Assembly (NCBI GenBank): GCA_934045075.1
Contig: OW203727.1
Location: forward strand, 24,007,311 to 24,071,310
Length of the DNA stretch: 64,000 nucleotides
Source of the DNA: Yponomeuta sedellus
Lineage: Eukaryota; Arthropoda; Insecta; Lepidoptera; Yponomeutidae
Direction of reading: 5' to 3'
The notes beneath the pieces were generated by a model. It ran no database searches and was not told the origin of the DNA. It saw nothing but the letters and a program-made list of their open reading frames with translations. The first letter of the stretch is position 1; every line of letters starts with the position of its first letter. The translations under genes were made by a program, and so were the position numbers. Shown one piece after another: positions 21,191 through 32,145 of this stretch.

Positions 21191-22838
21191 GATTTAAAAT
21201 GGTAAATTATTAAAATACTGAAAATGCTTTATTTAACTTGTTTTTCATTACATAATCGAATTTCATTTATAACATAACGCACATAAATAATTAAATATAT
21301 AAGACTATGATTTAGTACCACAACCACATCACCTGATTTGTTTCTTTAGAAACACTTTCTTTTGGAGAGTTATGCGTCGTCCATATGAAATGAAGATTAG
21401 AATAAAGTGATAATTGAATATTCTAAACCATGTAAAATTTTATCGTGATTTTAAATATACTGGTACCTCAACCTTTATAGAACTCGTTATTACTGGTATT
21501 TTCAAAGTAGGAACTGCCCACGGAAATATTTTTCCCCCACTTTAGCATCTGGAAACACTTCTCTGTAAAATAGATGGAGCAAATGGTACTATATTTGAGA
21601 GAAAATCAGTTATACCCTCTGTATTTTGATCCATTTTTCTTTCGTATTTTTCTTTATCTTTATTAGAAACTCTTTGAAATACATGATCGAAGCTAGGCCT
21701 GTTTTTGATAAGGCAAAATCCTTCTACTAAAATAAAAGCTTCCTTAGCAACGCAAGCTGAAGTCTACGCAGATGGAGTCGCGCGCAATAGTCGACGATAA
21801 GACTAGGTACCTAGTCTTACAATAATTGGTTCTAGTAATTTTGGAAGTCAGGACGAACGATTATAAAATGCCTCAATAATATCGATACTTAATCAGTCTG
21901 AAAAGAAAGGAACTACCCCATCACTATGTCTCCAGCTGACCTACTGGTGAATTTGACATTTCGCGGCAAATACATGCGGCCGTACCTCGAAACATCGCAT
22001 TGAACAATGATCAGTTTTGCGTGACGGTTCACTGCGGGCTGGCTTTTCCTAGTTAGCAAACCTCCACGAAAATGCTATATAGAAACAGCAGTGGAATAAC
22101 TACAATGTAATAAATACTTCCCATTTATGTTCTTAGTAATGGGATGCACATTGCACATGTTATTATTATAATTATGATTTTTCGTAGTTTATAAGACGAA
22201 TATAGTGAGTAAAATAGGATTACCGGTGAAAAGACACTCCCCTGTATTTGAATAGCATGTATCACAGCGATTTCTGCAGGTAATCACTGCGCAATTAGGC
22301 ATTTTTCTCAGATGTTACTACGACGGCTAGCGCGAAGCGATTGACGGCCATGTTTTAAAGTTTCGCAGAGGTTAGCCCAAATGGGCTAACGTTGGGCGAC
22401 AGTGCCACGCCCACAAGGCACTTCTCCTTATTTTTGTGTTCTGAGGTCGGGCCATTGTGCGTAGCCAACGATGAGGTATGTTAGCACTTCAGAAACTAGG
22501 GCTTCCTTCTTACGATGTTTTCCTTCACAGTTAACGAGTGGCAATTCATACTATGGACCAGTTTCTGAATTGAGAATTGTGTTAAGTAAATACTTAAGTT
22601 ATCTTAACTGCAGTGCTGGCTGGCTCTTCGAATTTCTCAGTAAAGAGCGTTACTTAAGTGAAATTCTCAATTCAACAACGGTCATAGCTCGCAAATGCCT
22701 CGCATCACAACTGCGTGAACTTATACCTGTAAAACAATGTTTCTCTCCCGCGCCGCGAGACTGGCTTTGCCTAGTGTGGGAGTTAGTAACTGTCTAAATT
22801 ATGTAACTGACTTATGGAAATAAAAAAAAAATATTTTA
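21191..22838. other. No gene recognised
   Basis: The open frame at 22471-22797 (108 codons) has no domain I recognise, and it contains an imperfect inverted pair ('tgaattgagaatt' / 'aattctcaattca'), so I do not call it. The rest is AT-rich unique-looking sequence. Confidence 0.4.
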
Positions 22839-22839
22839 T

Positions 22840-22925
22840 TTATTGGTACAAGTCGGGTATCGAACCCACCACCTCGTAATTGAGCAGCCGGCGTTCTACA
22901 GCTCCACTAAGGTCTATTATTCAGA
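22840..22925 (-). repeat. tRNA-like sequence, SINE head
   Basis: Minus strand: box A-like 'cttagtggagctgtagaacg', box B-like 'gtgggttcgatacccgactt'. A similar sequence is at 26640-26700. No functional tRNA fold is convincing. Confidence 0.5.
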
Positions 22926-23115
22926 GGATTGGTAGTATGCTAAGCATTGACTAGTCTTTCTTGTGGGCTCGATGGTATAGGTACTTTGGCAAATCTACAC
23001 CATCTGAAACCATGTTTCAGGCACAACAGCATCCGAGTGGTCCCTTCACCCATCTAGTGTGAGTGAAGATGCCACTAGACGCTGTATAAAATCATTTCAC
23101 TACTTAGATGCAGAA
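22925..23115 (+). repeat. SINE tail H
   Basis: 'cattgactagtctttcttgt', 'ggctcgatggtataggtact', 'ccatctagtgtgagtgaaga', 'ctagacgctgtataaaatca'. Head absent. Confidence 0.7.
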
Positions 23116-23344
23116 ACCAATGTATGCTAGGTTTGTCGGAGCAAAATCTACCCAATCAAGGACTCTTGCAGTAAGACCGTTGCCTCGACTTCGAGAAATA
23201 AACTTATTAGTTTATTTCTAAATTACGTGCATTTGCGAATTTGTAGAGCCCATAGCTGCTGCGCTGCTATTGGCTCTACAAATGCTGTGTGGTGTCGGCC
23301 TAGAGAATAGCACCGACCCAAATTCTTTCCGCTGGTGTCGTAAA

Positions 23345-23645
23345 AGGCTGCTGTTTGCTCCTGTTGCTGCTTAACTCAAGTGATTGATTCCAATCTAGGC
23401 GACTGGCCACGAGCGCTTCTGAGATTCAATACTAAATGGGTATTCTTCTTCAGGCTATATTAGTCCACTGCTGGATATAGCCCTCCCCTAATGAGCGTAA
23501 GGTTGTGCCATCATTAGGGGGTAGTAACCATAATCCCCACGCTGGGCATGTTGGTTGGGGATCGCAGTTTGGTGGGATTGTACTGCAGGGGGCGCTGCTG
23601 CCCACCCCCCGGTTTGAGTCCCTTAGTCGCCTTTTAGTCGTAAAA
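23345..23645. repeat. Composite repeat: family B head plus family C, second copy
   Basis: The order 5S-SINE head (inverted), linker 'gagattcaatactaaatggg', inverted LINE terminus, GC-rich family C body is the same as at 6085-6400, including the junction. The two loci therefore derive from one chimeric ancestor. Confidence 0.75.
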
Positions 23646-23679
23646 GGATGCCTTTTGATCGTAAAAGATTACCCCCCAA

Positions 23680-23770
23680 TGATGGCACAAGCTTGCGCTA
23701 TGGCGCTCATTAGGGGAGGGCTTCCAGCAGTGGACTAATATAGCCTGAAGAAGAAGAAAAAGAGCCAATA
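23680..23770 (+). repeat. LINE 3' terminus with GAA-rich tail
   Basis: 'gctatggcgctcattagggg', 'cagtggactaatatagcctg', 'aagaagaagaaa' is the sense-strand end of the RT-type LINE with its simple-repeat tail. Confidence 0.7.
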
Positions 23771-24039
23771 GCAGTTGCTAATGGAAATAAAATATTGTTA
23801 GGAAACGGTTTACTCTCCGGCAGTATTAAGACGAATCTTAGCCTAAAATTAGTGATAGGTCATTTCGTATCGAATTTGATAGATAGTTGTAACGAATCTT
23901 TCTACATTTGGTACGGTAGATTTCGCGATCTCAAATTCGTGGCATTGATTTTACTCGATTTTTTACCACCACGGTTTCACTAGGTTGAGGATAATACGGT
24001 TTCGAATAAATTGCGTCAGGTGCTATAACATTCGCAACT

Positions 24040-24198
24040 ACGAATACAGAGAATATTGTAAAGAGGTTCGAAATTTCACTGATGCCGGTAAGTCGCCCAT
24101 TAGTCGCTCAGTTGAAATGAGCGCTGGCACGGATTGCCAGAGGTCGCAGGTTCGAATCCCGGCATGGGTGAATTTTTGCCTCTAAATAGGTTTTTAAA
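24040..24198 (+). repeat. Family A tRNA-like element, 5'-truncated
   Basis: 'atacagagaatattgtaaag', 'ggttcgaaatttcactgatg', altered box A with a small insertion ('cattagtcgctcagttg'), box B 'aggttcgaatcccggcat', right end. Confidence 0.8.
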
Positions 24199-24364
24199 TT
24201 CGCAAATAATCAAAATCAAACTCCAGTCTCAAAGTAAGATTTTCTGAATAATCACTTATCCTTTTAGAATCTAAAAGCTTAGATATACTACAATTCCGGT
24301 CAAAATAATAACGTGTTAGATGCAAAATACTATCTGCATCTCAAATTATATACTAAACTGGTAA

Positions 24365-24445
24365 ATCACGATTATTTATTAGGTTAAACGTACCAAATTA
24401 AGGTAATTAGGTTTTACCTAATAAATTATCGCGATTAAGTATGCA
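24365..24445. repeat. Fold-back element, small
   Basis: 'cgattatttattaggttaaa' and 'gttttacctaataaattatc' form an inverted pair. The same arms flank the larger element at 31757-32145. Confidence 0.65.
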
Positions 24446-24505
24446 TGGCATGCATGGCGAATCATTGGGAAATACTATATGCATCTCACAGAGGTAATTA
24501 AAGGT

Positions 24506-24545
24506 GTAAGTTTACTCCGAGAGCCTATCCTCGGAGTAAACTTAC
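24506..24545. repeat. 15-bp perfect hairpin
   Basis: 'gtaagtttactccga' (24506-24520) and its exact complement (24531-24545) around a 10-base loop, abutting the larger hairpin that follows. Confidence 0.85.
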
Positions 24546-24665
24546 TTTTTAATTGAATCCCTCGAGAATGAAGTCGCGTGCAATGCGAGTTAAGTAATAT
24601 CCAAGCAAATATTACTTAACTCGCATTGCACGCGACTTCATTCTCGAGGGATTCAATTAAAAAGT
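24544..24665. repeat. Perfect 57-bp inverted repeat with 8-base loop
   Basis: Arms 24544-24600 and 24609-24665 are exact reverse complements, loop 'ccaagcaa'. Arms include 'cctcgagaatgaagtcgcgt'. No coding frame. It could be a young fold-back element or a hairpin-RNA source. No related copy is visible in the window. Confidence 0.95.
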
Positions 24666-24812
24666 CTATCCCTTCCTAACCCACAAACTAATCTCTACTA
24701 CGGTTATCTGGAAGAGATCGCTTTTGGTAATAAAGCCACCGTCTGTACACACATAGTTCTCAGCCTTAGAAATATGTGTTAATTCCTTTTCTTTCATCAA
24801 AAAAGGTTTTTT

Positions 24813-24865
24813 CTTGAAAAGTAGATATTTAGAGATAGAAATCTAAATATCTACTTCGCAAGAAA
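24813..24865. repeat. Imperfect hairpin
   Basis: 'aagtagatatttaga' and 'tctaaatatctactt' pair around a short loop, with outer pairing of 'ttcttg' and 'caagaa'. Origin unknown. Confidence 0.75.
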
Positions 24866-26435
24866 ATACCTTAATTATTAAGGCTGAACCAGACGGTTTA
24901 TCGTTTCAATCTCACTCCTTATTACATGGTCAAAATGGCATGATAATCTGATTTTTTTCTTTTTTGGTCTCATAAAATGTTGCAATGGTATAATATAGTC
25001 AAATAAGAAAAGCTTTTGAACAGCTATTATGTATCGTTCAATCAATTTATATAAATCCGAATCGAATTTTAGACGTTTTACTTAAAAGAATAATTGTAAT
25101 AAAAAAAATTGGTATCTTAGAATTATTTCCTTTTAATTATCCGCCCGTCTTTTTTTCTATTTCGTATATTCGTTTTTGAATAACTACTAATAAACCAGTC
25201 CAATGATGCTGTATCCATTCACAAATAATGCCGTTCAATATTCGAGAAAATGAATGAAAAGTGACCTGTCTGATTTCACCTTTAGCTCCGACGTATTAAA
25301 GGAGGATAAACCAACAAACGGACTTTGGTATTAATAACTAAGTGCAGTAATTATTTATTCATGCTAATGACGCTGTTAAGTACAAGTTGAGGGGTCAGGT
25401 TTTGGGCAACCGATGTGTTTGCCGAGAGTCTTGGCCATGCAGGTGAATCTTACGTAGTTAGTTACACCTAAGATTTCCGTAATAAGCTTCCTAGTTGGAC
25501 TATTATATTGTAACGATGTACTTATAGAAATGCATACATTTTTAGTTTTATTATTAACTGTATACCTAATTCCAATTAGATTCGTATAAGCCAACACGGC
25601 AGAATCCCCGTGACCAAAACCGGTTTAGTCGCGCGCCTACCCCAACTTCTTATCATTGCTAGAACTTTTGAAATTTACGTCTCATTTTAGTTCTGTAAAA
25701 AGATTTATCATCTTGAATATATGGACCCCATACTTAACTAATAATATTTTGTAAACAACTGCGAAACAGTCACCAATAAGCAGTTAAAAAAAAACGTACA
25801 AAATACGGGGTACTTCGGTAAAACTTTTTTTATAATTTTTTCCAATTGCATTTTCTAATAAAAAAATCCAATCGGAATAGTCAAATAAAACTATTAAAAC
25901 TTGGTACATTGAGTTTCTTACCTTTCTACACGAATCTTACTTAATTTTCACGATAAATCCACAAAAAACCACAAAAAGAACGAAAACCGACGGGCCTCTT
26001 TGACATTTGCGCTCAAACAAACACAGATCTATTGTATTTTCCAGAGTATTTGATATCCACAGAATCGTCGTGACGTGCCCTTTCCAACGAGACTTAACAT
26101 TTTACTATTTAGACTATTATTATAAAAACGCAACTAAACCTAAATTCTATTTTCTAATTTACCACAATACATACGAACAATAAGTACTTTCTTTTTTATT
26201 AACTTTTGTCATCGAATCCCTAGCCTAGCTGCGGGTCTCGACACGACTGACACCTAAACAGAACGTAACGATTTCCTCTAAAATAATTCCTTACATTTGG
26301 TGGAAGGGCCGGGTAACTATTATAAAGAAGTATCGTTCAGTATGTAGCAAGAGCTAAGGCATGTTAATACTTCTCTTCTGTCATTTTCCCTTCAGCAACT
26401 CTCCATCGTAGGTTGTCTGAAAGAAATTGCTCTAA
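24866..26435. other. No gene recognised
   Basis: The open frame at 25597-25376 (minus, 73 codons) has no recognisable domain. The rest is AT-rich without repeat matches in the window. Confidence 0.4.
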
Positions 26436-26530
26436 GCCGTAAGACCGCTAATTGTACTGTATCTTTGTAATTATTTTATGTTTGTCTTTTCCTGATGTAC
26501 AATAAAGAATATTCTTATCTTATCTTATAC
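26436..26530 (+). repeat. LINE-like 3' tail
   Basis: 'tgtacaataaagaatattct' followed by TCTTA repeats is the usual look of an insect non-LTR 3' end. No coding part remains. Confidence 0.5.
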
Positions 26531-26534
26531 TTCG

Positions 26535-26705
26535 GACACTAGGGTTTCTTCAAGATCTTTTCCTTCACATATAGCGAGTCTTATTTGTACTGTAACTTCA
26601 CATATTTACACAACTTAGAAAACAAAGTCATTGGTACATGCCGGAAATCAAACCCACCACCTCCCTATTGAGAAGCCGGCGCTCTACCTCCCCACTACCA
26701 CCGTT
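26535..26705 (-). repeat. Family T tRNA-derived SINE, inverted
   Basis: Minus strand: tRNA-like head with 'gtggggaggtagagcgccgg' and 'ggtttgatttccggcatgta', then 'ccaatgactttgttttctaa' and a diverged 'gtgaaggaaaagatcttgaa'. Confidence 0.65.
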
Positions 26706-26910
26706 CTATCTTAGGTACATTTAGGAGGACGACTTTATTAAATGCATAGATAGATATTAGCATGCCGATGACTCCTTTATTGACACCGGAGTTAACTAAT
26801 CGCAATTACATAAGCCGTGCAAATTAAGTGGGCATCTAATTAGCACGGGCTCGAATATTCGAATGATATTCCAATGCGATTGTTTATTGGAATATATAAC
26901 AGTTATACTC

Positions 26911-27253
26911 TTTTTAATGCACTAACCCGTGCCAAGGACAATTTTAAAAACCTATTTAGAGGCTAAAAAGCGTTAAAAGGAGTATAATCATGTGGTTGCA
27001 GCGATCGCATTCCGTTGTAAAAACCTAACTGCAAAGTAGGTACTCGGGGCTGCAAGTGATGCAAATTACTTCAGCCAGATGTCGCTGCCTGTACGTAATA
27101 CAGAGAATATTGTAAAGAGGTTCGAAATTTCACTGATGCCGGTAAGTCGCCTATTAGCTCAGTTGGAAAGTGCGCTGGCACGGATAGTCAGAGGTCGCGG
27201 GTTCGAATTCCGGCATGGGTGGAATTTTTAGCCTCTAAATAGGTTTTTAAAAC
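26911..27253 (+). repeat. Family A element, best-preserved body
   Basis: Left terminus 26911-26969 ('tttttaatgcactaacccgt' through 'ttagaggctaaaa'), body with 'gtaaaaacctaactgcaaag' and 'gtcgctgcctgtacgtaata', tRNA-like core ('tattagctcagttggaaag', stem CTGGC with one change, 'gggttcgaattccggcat'), right terminus. The terminus is an inverted copy of the left one, so the tRNA-like unit sits inside a pair of inverted repeats. Confidence 0.85.
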
Positions 27254-27384
27254 GTCTAGTTAGTCGCAGCATCTGTGTTTTAAATAAAATACTAATTTAG
27301 ATTGATTGACTAATTAATTCCGGCTGTATTATTATGCGGAATAATTTTTGATTTAGAGGTGTTAAGACAAAAATTATGTTCATA

Positions 27385-27785
27385 TTATTTTTAATGCACT
27401 AACCCGTGCCGTGCTTCCGGCATGGGTGGAATTTTTAGCCTCTAAATAGTGTTTAAAAACCTATTTAGAGGCTAAAAATGTAAAAAACCTAACTGCAAAG
27501 TAGGTAGTCGGGGCTGTAAGTGGTGCAATTTACTTAAGCCAGATGTCGCTGCCTGTACGTAATACAGAGAATAGTGTAAAGAGGTTCGAAATTTCACTGA
27601 TGCCGGCGAGTCGCCCATTAGCTCAATTGGAAGAGCGCTGGCACGGATAGCCAGAGGTCGCGGGTTCTAATCCCGGCATGGGTGGAATTTTAGCCTCTAA
27701 ATAGGTTTTTTAAAATTGTCCTTAGCACGGGTTAGTGCATTAAAAATAAAAATAGTATACTCTAAATAGGTTTTTAAAAATTATG
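27385..27785 (+). repeat. Two overlapping family A copies, the first folded back
   Basis: 27385-27475 holds left distal block, a direct jump to 'ggcatgggtggaatttttag' and then the inverted terminus: almost nothing but ends. From 27455 a second copy runs through body, tRNA-like core ('gggttctaatcccggcat') and complete right terminus to 'ttagtgcattaaaaataaaa' at about 27750, followed by another scrap 'ctctaaataggtttttaaaa'. Confidence 0.8.
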
Positions 27786-27939
27786 TTCTCCAACTGAAAC
27801 ACATTATGAATGCTTTTCCAGCTAATACAGGTGTAAATATTTTCAGCTACATGCATTATAATATTTCTTCTAATAGAATGAGCTAAAGTAACTTCGCCCA
27901 TGCATTTTAGTGTACCTAATGTATAAGTGACAAAATCAT

Positions 27940-28250
27940 CTATCTATATAAATAAAATTTAAAGTCCTGACTGACTGACTCACTCATCAACGCTCAGCCC
28001 AAGCCGTTTGACCTAGGAAGCTGAAATTCTGCACAAAGGGTCTATTTATATAATGCAGGTAAGGAATAAGACCGGATTTCAAATTCAACCCTAAGGGGGC
28101 GAAAAGAGATTCCAAAATTTGTATGGGAGGTACAAAGAATGTTGTCTAATTTTATTGAAACTTAAAATGAATACTCTTCAACACAATTGATTGAACGCGT
28201 ATTTCGCCGTTTTTCTAAATTAAGCCCGCAAGTGAGTGAACGGGGTTGTA
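27940..28250 (+). repeat. Helitron-like or related interspersed repeat
   Basis: The sequence 'ctatataaataaaatttaaa', 'gactgactgactcactcatc', 'agcccaagccgtttgaccta' and 'accctaagggggcgaaaaga' resembles a very common insect repeat usually classed with non-autonomous Helitrons. The expected CTAG/CTRR-type 3' end is not obvious here, so the class is tentative. Confidence 0.45.
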
Positions 28251-28261
28251 TAATAGAAGAA

Positions 28262-28645
28262 GGAGTGTATATCAAGCCTTGTATGTCCCCAATGCTTGGG
28301 CACGGGTCTCTTCCGGCATAGCAGGAAGATTAGGCCATACTCCACCACGGGGGCCAAGTCCGGGTTGGTGGAGGATTGTAAGACAGTAGCGGGCCTTACT
28401 GTCAGTTATCGAGCCGCCCATAAGGCCTCTGACATGGCTTAACGACTGCCATTACATGACAGCCGGCACCAACGGCTTAACGTGCCTTGCGCGAAAAGCA
28501 CGAAAGCCTCCGAAAAGTGGCACTGGCGGGAGCCACGGGACGGATCCTGCACACATCCTGCACCCGACCGCGCCTGTTGTTGCTTAACTCAAGTGATTGA
28601 TTCCAATTACTCGGTTCGACTAGGCCACGAGCGCTTCTTGGCGTG
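28262..28645 (-). repeat. Family B 5S-derived SINE, full length, inverted
   Basis: Inverted tail ('tgtatgtccccaatgcttgg', 'aagtccgggttggtggagga'), middle ('cggcaccaacggcttaacgt') and 5S-like head ending at 'ggccacgagcgcttctt'. The C-box region is disturbed by a short duplication ('cctgcacacatcctgcaccc'). Confidence 0.8.
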
Positions 28646-28849
28646 ATACCTGCATGAAATTATGTGACAAAAGAAAACACACCGGCGGCGGCTTAATCAC
28701 CCTCACTCAAAGAAGAAGACAGATTGCAACTCATATTGACATTTAATAAGTACAGTCGAAATGGACGATTACAAAACATTTGAAAGGTTTTAACTGTCAT
28801 AATCGTTGCTTAGCAGTCAAATGAAGAAATAATTATTCTAAAATAAAAA

Positions 28850-29115
28850 AAAAGATTGGCTGAAATATTTGTCTCACATTCAAGAGGACGTGGGTTCGAC
28901 CCCTGGCCGTCTTTCGACAGCACGTCCACTTTTACAAGCGTGCACTCCACTCAGTAATGTTACGTGGGACATGGCAACAACAACGTAAGGTTTGACCTGC
29001 GGTCATCCGGTTAACGGTGACGTAAATTTCTAAGTTAGTCACGCTAAGTTACGCGAAGGAAAACCGCATGAGGAACCTTGTGTGCCCGAGGAGTGGAGTG
29101 GAGTGCCTCCCCCCC
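28850..29115 (+). repeat. Possible tRNA-like SINE
   Basis: Box-B-like 'cgtgggttcgacccctggcc' is followed by a tail with 'cggttaacggtgacgtaaat' and 'gcgaaggaaaaccgcatgag', echoing the 'gaaggaaaacatcgtgagga' block of family T. No second copy in the window. Confidence 0.5.
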
Positions 29116-29270
29116 GGTAATCCCGGGTGGACACGTGTGGTGAAAAAACCCATACTCTATTCTTGTGCTCTATACACTGTACTGTAATTTACGGAGTAGT
29201 TACGGAGTAATACACTGTACGGTAATTTAATTATCAATGGGAATAATGTACTTCGGCCGTAAAAACCTTT

Positions 29271-29309
29271 ACTTTTTCTGAGAGATAAACTTCTTCTCTC
29301 AGAAAAAGT
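29271..29309. repeat. 15-bp perfect hairpin
   Basis: 'actttttctgagaga' (29271-29285) and its complement (29295-29309). Confidence 0.85.
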
Positions 29310-30060
29310 AAACGTCCCACATACGAGTGTAAGCTGCTTATAAAGGGTGGGTCACGATAGATCGCTTCAGGTATAACAGCGTACCTACTTTTTGTGTGAA
29401 ACTATTTTACAAAAACAAGGAAATATTTGGCCCACCCTGTATTACGGATATCGTCTGGATGTCGACTGACAACAGGTCAAACTTTACATTTTTGTTTGAT
29501 AGGCACAACTAACGTAACTGTAAAGAGTGTATTCTTGTAAAGATTGATGTCCTGTCGATTTTCCAAAACCGTGAAATGTTAATTTCTGATTGCATTAGCA
29601 GAGCTGGGAACTTCCAATAATGGTCAAGGACTCTACGAAGTAGAGCACAAGAAAAATGGGGTGTATTTAATAGTATAGATTAGAAAGTTCTTTATTGCAC
29701 AATAAGCATATTTGTACAAAGGCGAGCTTAATACTAATGAGTATTTTCTTTCAGCTAACCTTGGGTTATGTGGATAGAAGTACCCGGAGAGAGTTATTGT
29801 ATATAATAATAATGCTATTGGTCTATAACATCTATAACAGAGTCGATCTTCTGTTATTTTCAAATACACCACGACGCAATATCGGTAAGGTAATATTATT
29901 TAATTTTAAAAACAGAAATGTAATAAAATCTGCCTACAAAATTATGCCTAAAACGTGGAGTTTACTGTCGTCCGTTGCATAACATTATAGAAGTGCAAGG
30001 CTGAGACACGCGCCTAGTTGCCACTTTGTCGACAAATTGAGATGAAATGAAACGAAAAGG
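29310..30060. other. Non-coding; LINE-tail-like 29680-29790
   Basis: 'ttctttattgcacaataagc' and 'gtacaaaggcgagcttaata' match the 8040/8335 tail. The open frames here (29633-29982) derive from it. Nothing else recognised. Confidence 0.45.
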
Positions 30061-30185
30061 TTTTATTCAAAGTAGCGCAGAAACTGCGGCTTGATGAATG
30101 TTACGATTCAAACTAGGTGTTCATTTCAAAATCTGGATCATTTTGGAGGAAAAATGGACATAAAACCTCCAAACTTAGTCTTTTC
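30061..30185 (+). repeat. Family F repeat
   Basis: 'gcgcagaaactgcggcttga', 'tgttcatttcaaaatctgga', 'ggaggaaaaatggac'. Other copies at 5630 (+) and 35545 (-). Confidence 0.6.
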
Positions 30186-30211
30186 AAAGTCCTTAGTTAA
30201 CAGAGGTTACA

Positions 30212-30304
30212 TATTTTTATTTATAATGCACTAACCCGTGCTAAGGACAATTTTAAAAACCTACACATTTAAACATTTTTTTAAGCCTTTAAATAGCTTT
30301 TTAA
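30212..30304 (+). repeat. Family A termini only
   Basis: Left terminus 'aatgcactaacccgtgctaa' through 'tttaaaaacct', then a degenerate right terminus ('aagcctttaaatagcttttt'). The tRNA-like core is gone. Confidence 0.7.
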
Positions 30305-30872
30305 AAAGAGGTTACATAATTATTATAAAACATAGAACTCATGCTTGTACTGGCTTTAATTCCAGCATTGTCATCTAAATAATTCTTTCCGTTATATTTG
30401 CCCTTTTGGCTGAACCGCGTTTTAAGCAAGCTTAATATGTCTTCAGGCATTTTATTATAGAAGCGTATACAATACACGTATATTCACACGAAATAAATTT
30501 GAACCTCTTTAAACCTACGACTGGTTCTTGAGTGGAGTCCGCGAATCGACAAACGAGCGTAGCTCGCCCTGTGACCAGGACCTAGTGTCTTATACTTACA
30601 TAGTTTTACAATAGAATTAAATAAGCACAACAATGGTTGATATTGGCCTCAATTTGGCAGCTTACAAAACAATTGCAGTACAATAGGGGTATAACCCGCG
30701 CAAATTAAATAGGCCTCTCTCGCGAAGAAGATCGAATCGCGAGAGGCGCCGAGTTAAGTATCTACCAGGTGAAGCGACGACATTCGCAGTGGGCAGTGCT
30801 TGGAAGAGAAGAGCCTCTTTTCCAGACTCTCTTGAGCCCTTTGTCATACTTTATATACGAATGTAAGACTAT
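30305..30872. other. No recognised feature
   Basis: No gene-like frame with a recognised domain. 30700-30860 is slightly GC-richer. Confidence 0.35.
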
Positions 30873-30873
30873 A

Positions 30874-31023
30874 TAAAAACCTATTTAGAGGCTAAAAATT
30901 CCACACATGCCGGGATTCGAAGCTACGACCTCTGGCTATCCGTGCCAGGCATGGGTGGAATTTTTAGCCTCTAAATAGGTTTTTAAATTTGTCCTTAGCA
31001 CGGGTTAGTGCATTAAAAATAAT
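30874..31023. repeat. Family A fold-back derivative
   Basis: Left: inverted right terminus, box B and anticodon arm ('gggattcgaagctacgacct', 'ggctatccgtgccag'). Right: direct 'gcatgggtggaatttttagc' terminus with the distal 'cacgggttagtgcattaaaa'. Same architecture as 8172-8331. Confidence 0.75.
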
Positions 31024-31750
31024 AAAAGACTTTTTAAGTTCTATTTATCATATTCCGTTTTAAATATTATCTTCATGTTGTTACGATTTGAGGCTCTACC
31101 AAGCGATGAGTTATGTGATCCGCTGAGCATGCACCAGTGTCAAGGTCGGCGATGTTAAGGTGACTGCGAACACTTTGTTTTATTCCAATTGCGCGATAGC
31201 ATAGAAGTGTTATGTGTTCCGTGTCGCGGTATGTCTGTAAGCCACTACGAACGAGTACAGGAAACATGGAGTGTCGCGAAGGTAATTTAACATGTCGATT
31301 CTGTCGTTGTATGGAACACGTTTTAATTTTTTTTTGTATCTAATCATATACTGCAAATCCTTACAATTATTTTGATATATAATACATTGAAAAATAATGA
31401 ATACTTATCTTTTAAAAGCAGATTGAAGTCACCTTAATAGATAGGAACTGATTTTGATTTGAAACAGAAGGTTCTTTTATTATTCGGAGACTTGTCTATG
31501 AAATCAAGCACCAATTGAATGAATAATTTAACACAGATTATTGTAATAGCCGATTCGAGAAGTTATTTGAAAGGTTTCATTCATTAAAATCGATTTTACT
31601 GATAGTAATCCGCGAAGTAACTATAGTTACGTGGACGTACAACGCTACTTTTTTTTATGTAGCTGTAGTTACGTGGACGTTTCAATGGCTAACATAATAC
31701 GTAGTGTTAGTATTTCTAAACGATTCGCGATACTCATACATATTTATATA
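31024..31750. other. No recognised feature
   Basis: 'gtagttacgtggacgt' occurs twice near 31622-31680. Otherwise no gene or repeat recognised. Confidence 0.35.
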
Positions 31751-31756
31751 TTAAAC

Positions 31757-32145
31757 GCGATCATTTATTAGATAAAACGTAATTACCTTATTTCCCGACG
31801 TTTCGTCGGCGTTACAGTTGCCGTGGTCTCGAGTAGTCTAAGTTAGGAAACAAGGACGGCCTCGGTGGCGCAGCGGTTTGGCACGCTGACGGTAAAACCA
31901 AAGGTCTCGGGTTCGATCCCCGGCCAGGTCAAACTAGGAAACGAACTTTTCTAGTTTGTCTCGGGTCTTGGATGTTATCTATGTATTTATTGTATTCAAT
32001 CTATCGTCGAGTTAGCACCTGTAACACAAGTCATTTAGTTGTTTTTAGTATAGGGCTAATGAGATCTGTGTACTGTCCATGATTATTTATTTATTTTATT
32101 TTATTTTATTTAAGGTAATTACGTTTTACCTAATAAATAATCGCG
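31757..32145. mobile_element. Fold-back element carrying a nested family R SINE
   Basis: Inverted arms 31757-31791 and 32112-32145 ('cgcgatcatttattag' / 'ctaataaataatcgcg', 'aaaacgtaattaccttatt' / its complement). Just inside the left arm is 'cccgacgtttcgtcgg' and 'gccgtggtctcgag', a core shared in spirit with 34101-34353 and 37585-37740. A tRNA-like SINE occupies 31850-32085. Confidence 0.7.
31850..32085 (+). repeat. Family R tRNA-derived SINE, full copy
   Basis: 'ctcggtggcgcagcggtttg' box A, 'tcgggttcgatccccggcca' box B, 'gtcaaactaggaaacgaact', 'cttggatgttatctatgtat', 'gtcgagttagcacctgtaac', end near 'agatctgtgtactgtcc'. Inverted partner at 13715-13957. Confidence 0.8.

Noticed and set aside
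22471..22797. 108-codon plus-strand frame
   Set aside because: No recognisable domain, contains inverted-repeat text, and no splice or poly(A) context supporting a gene.
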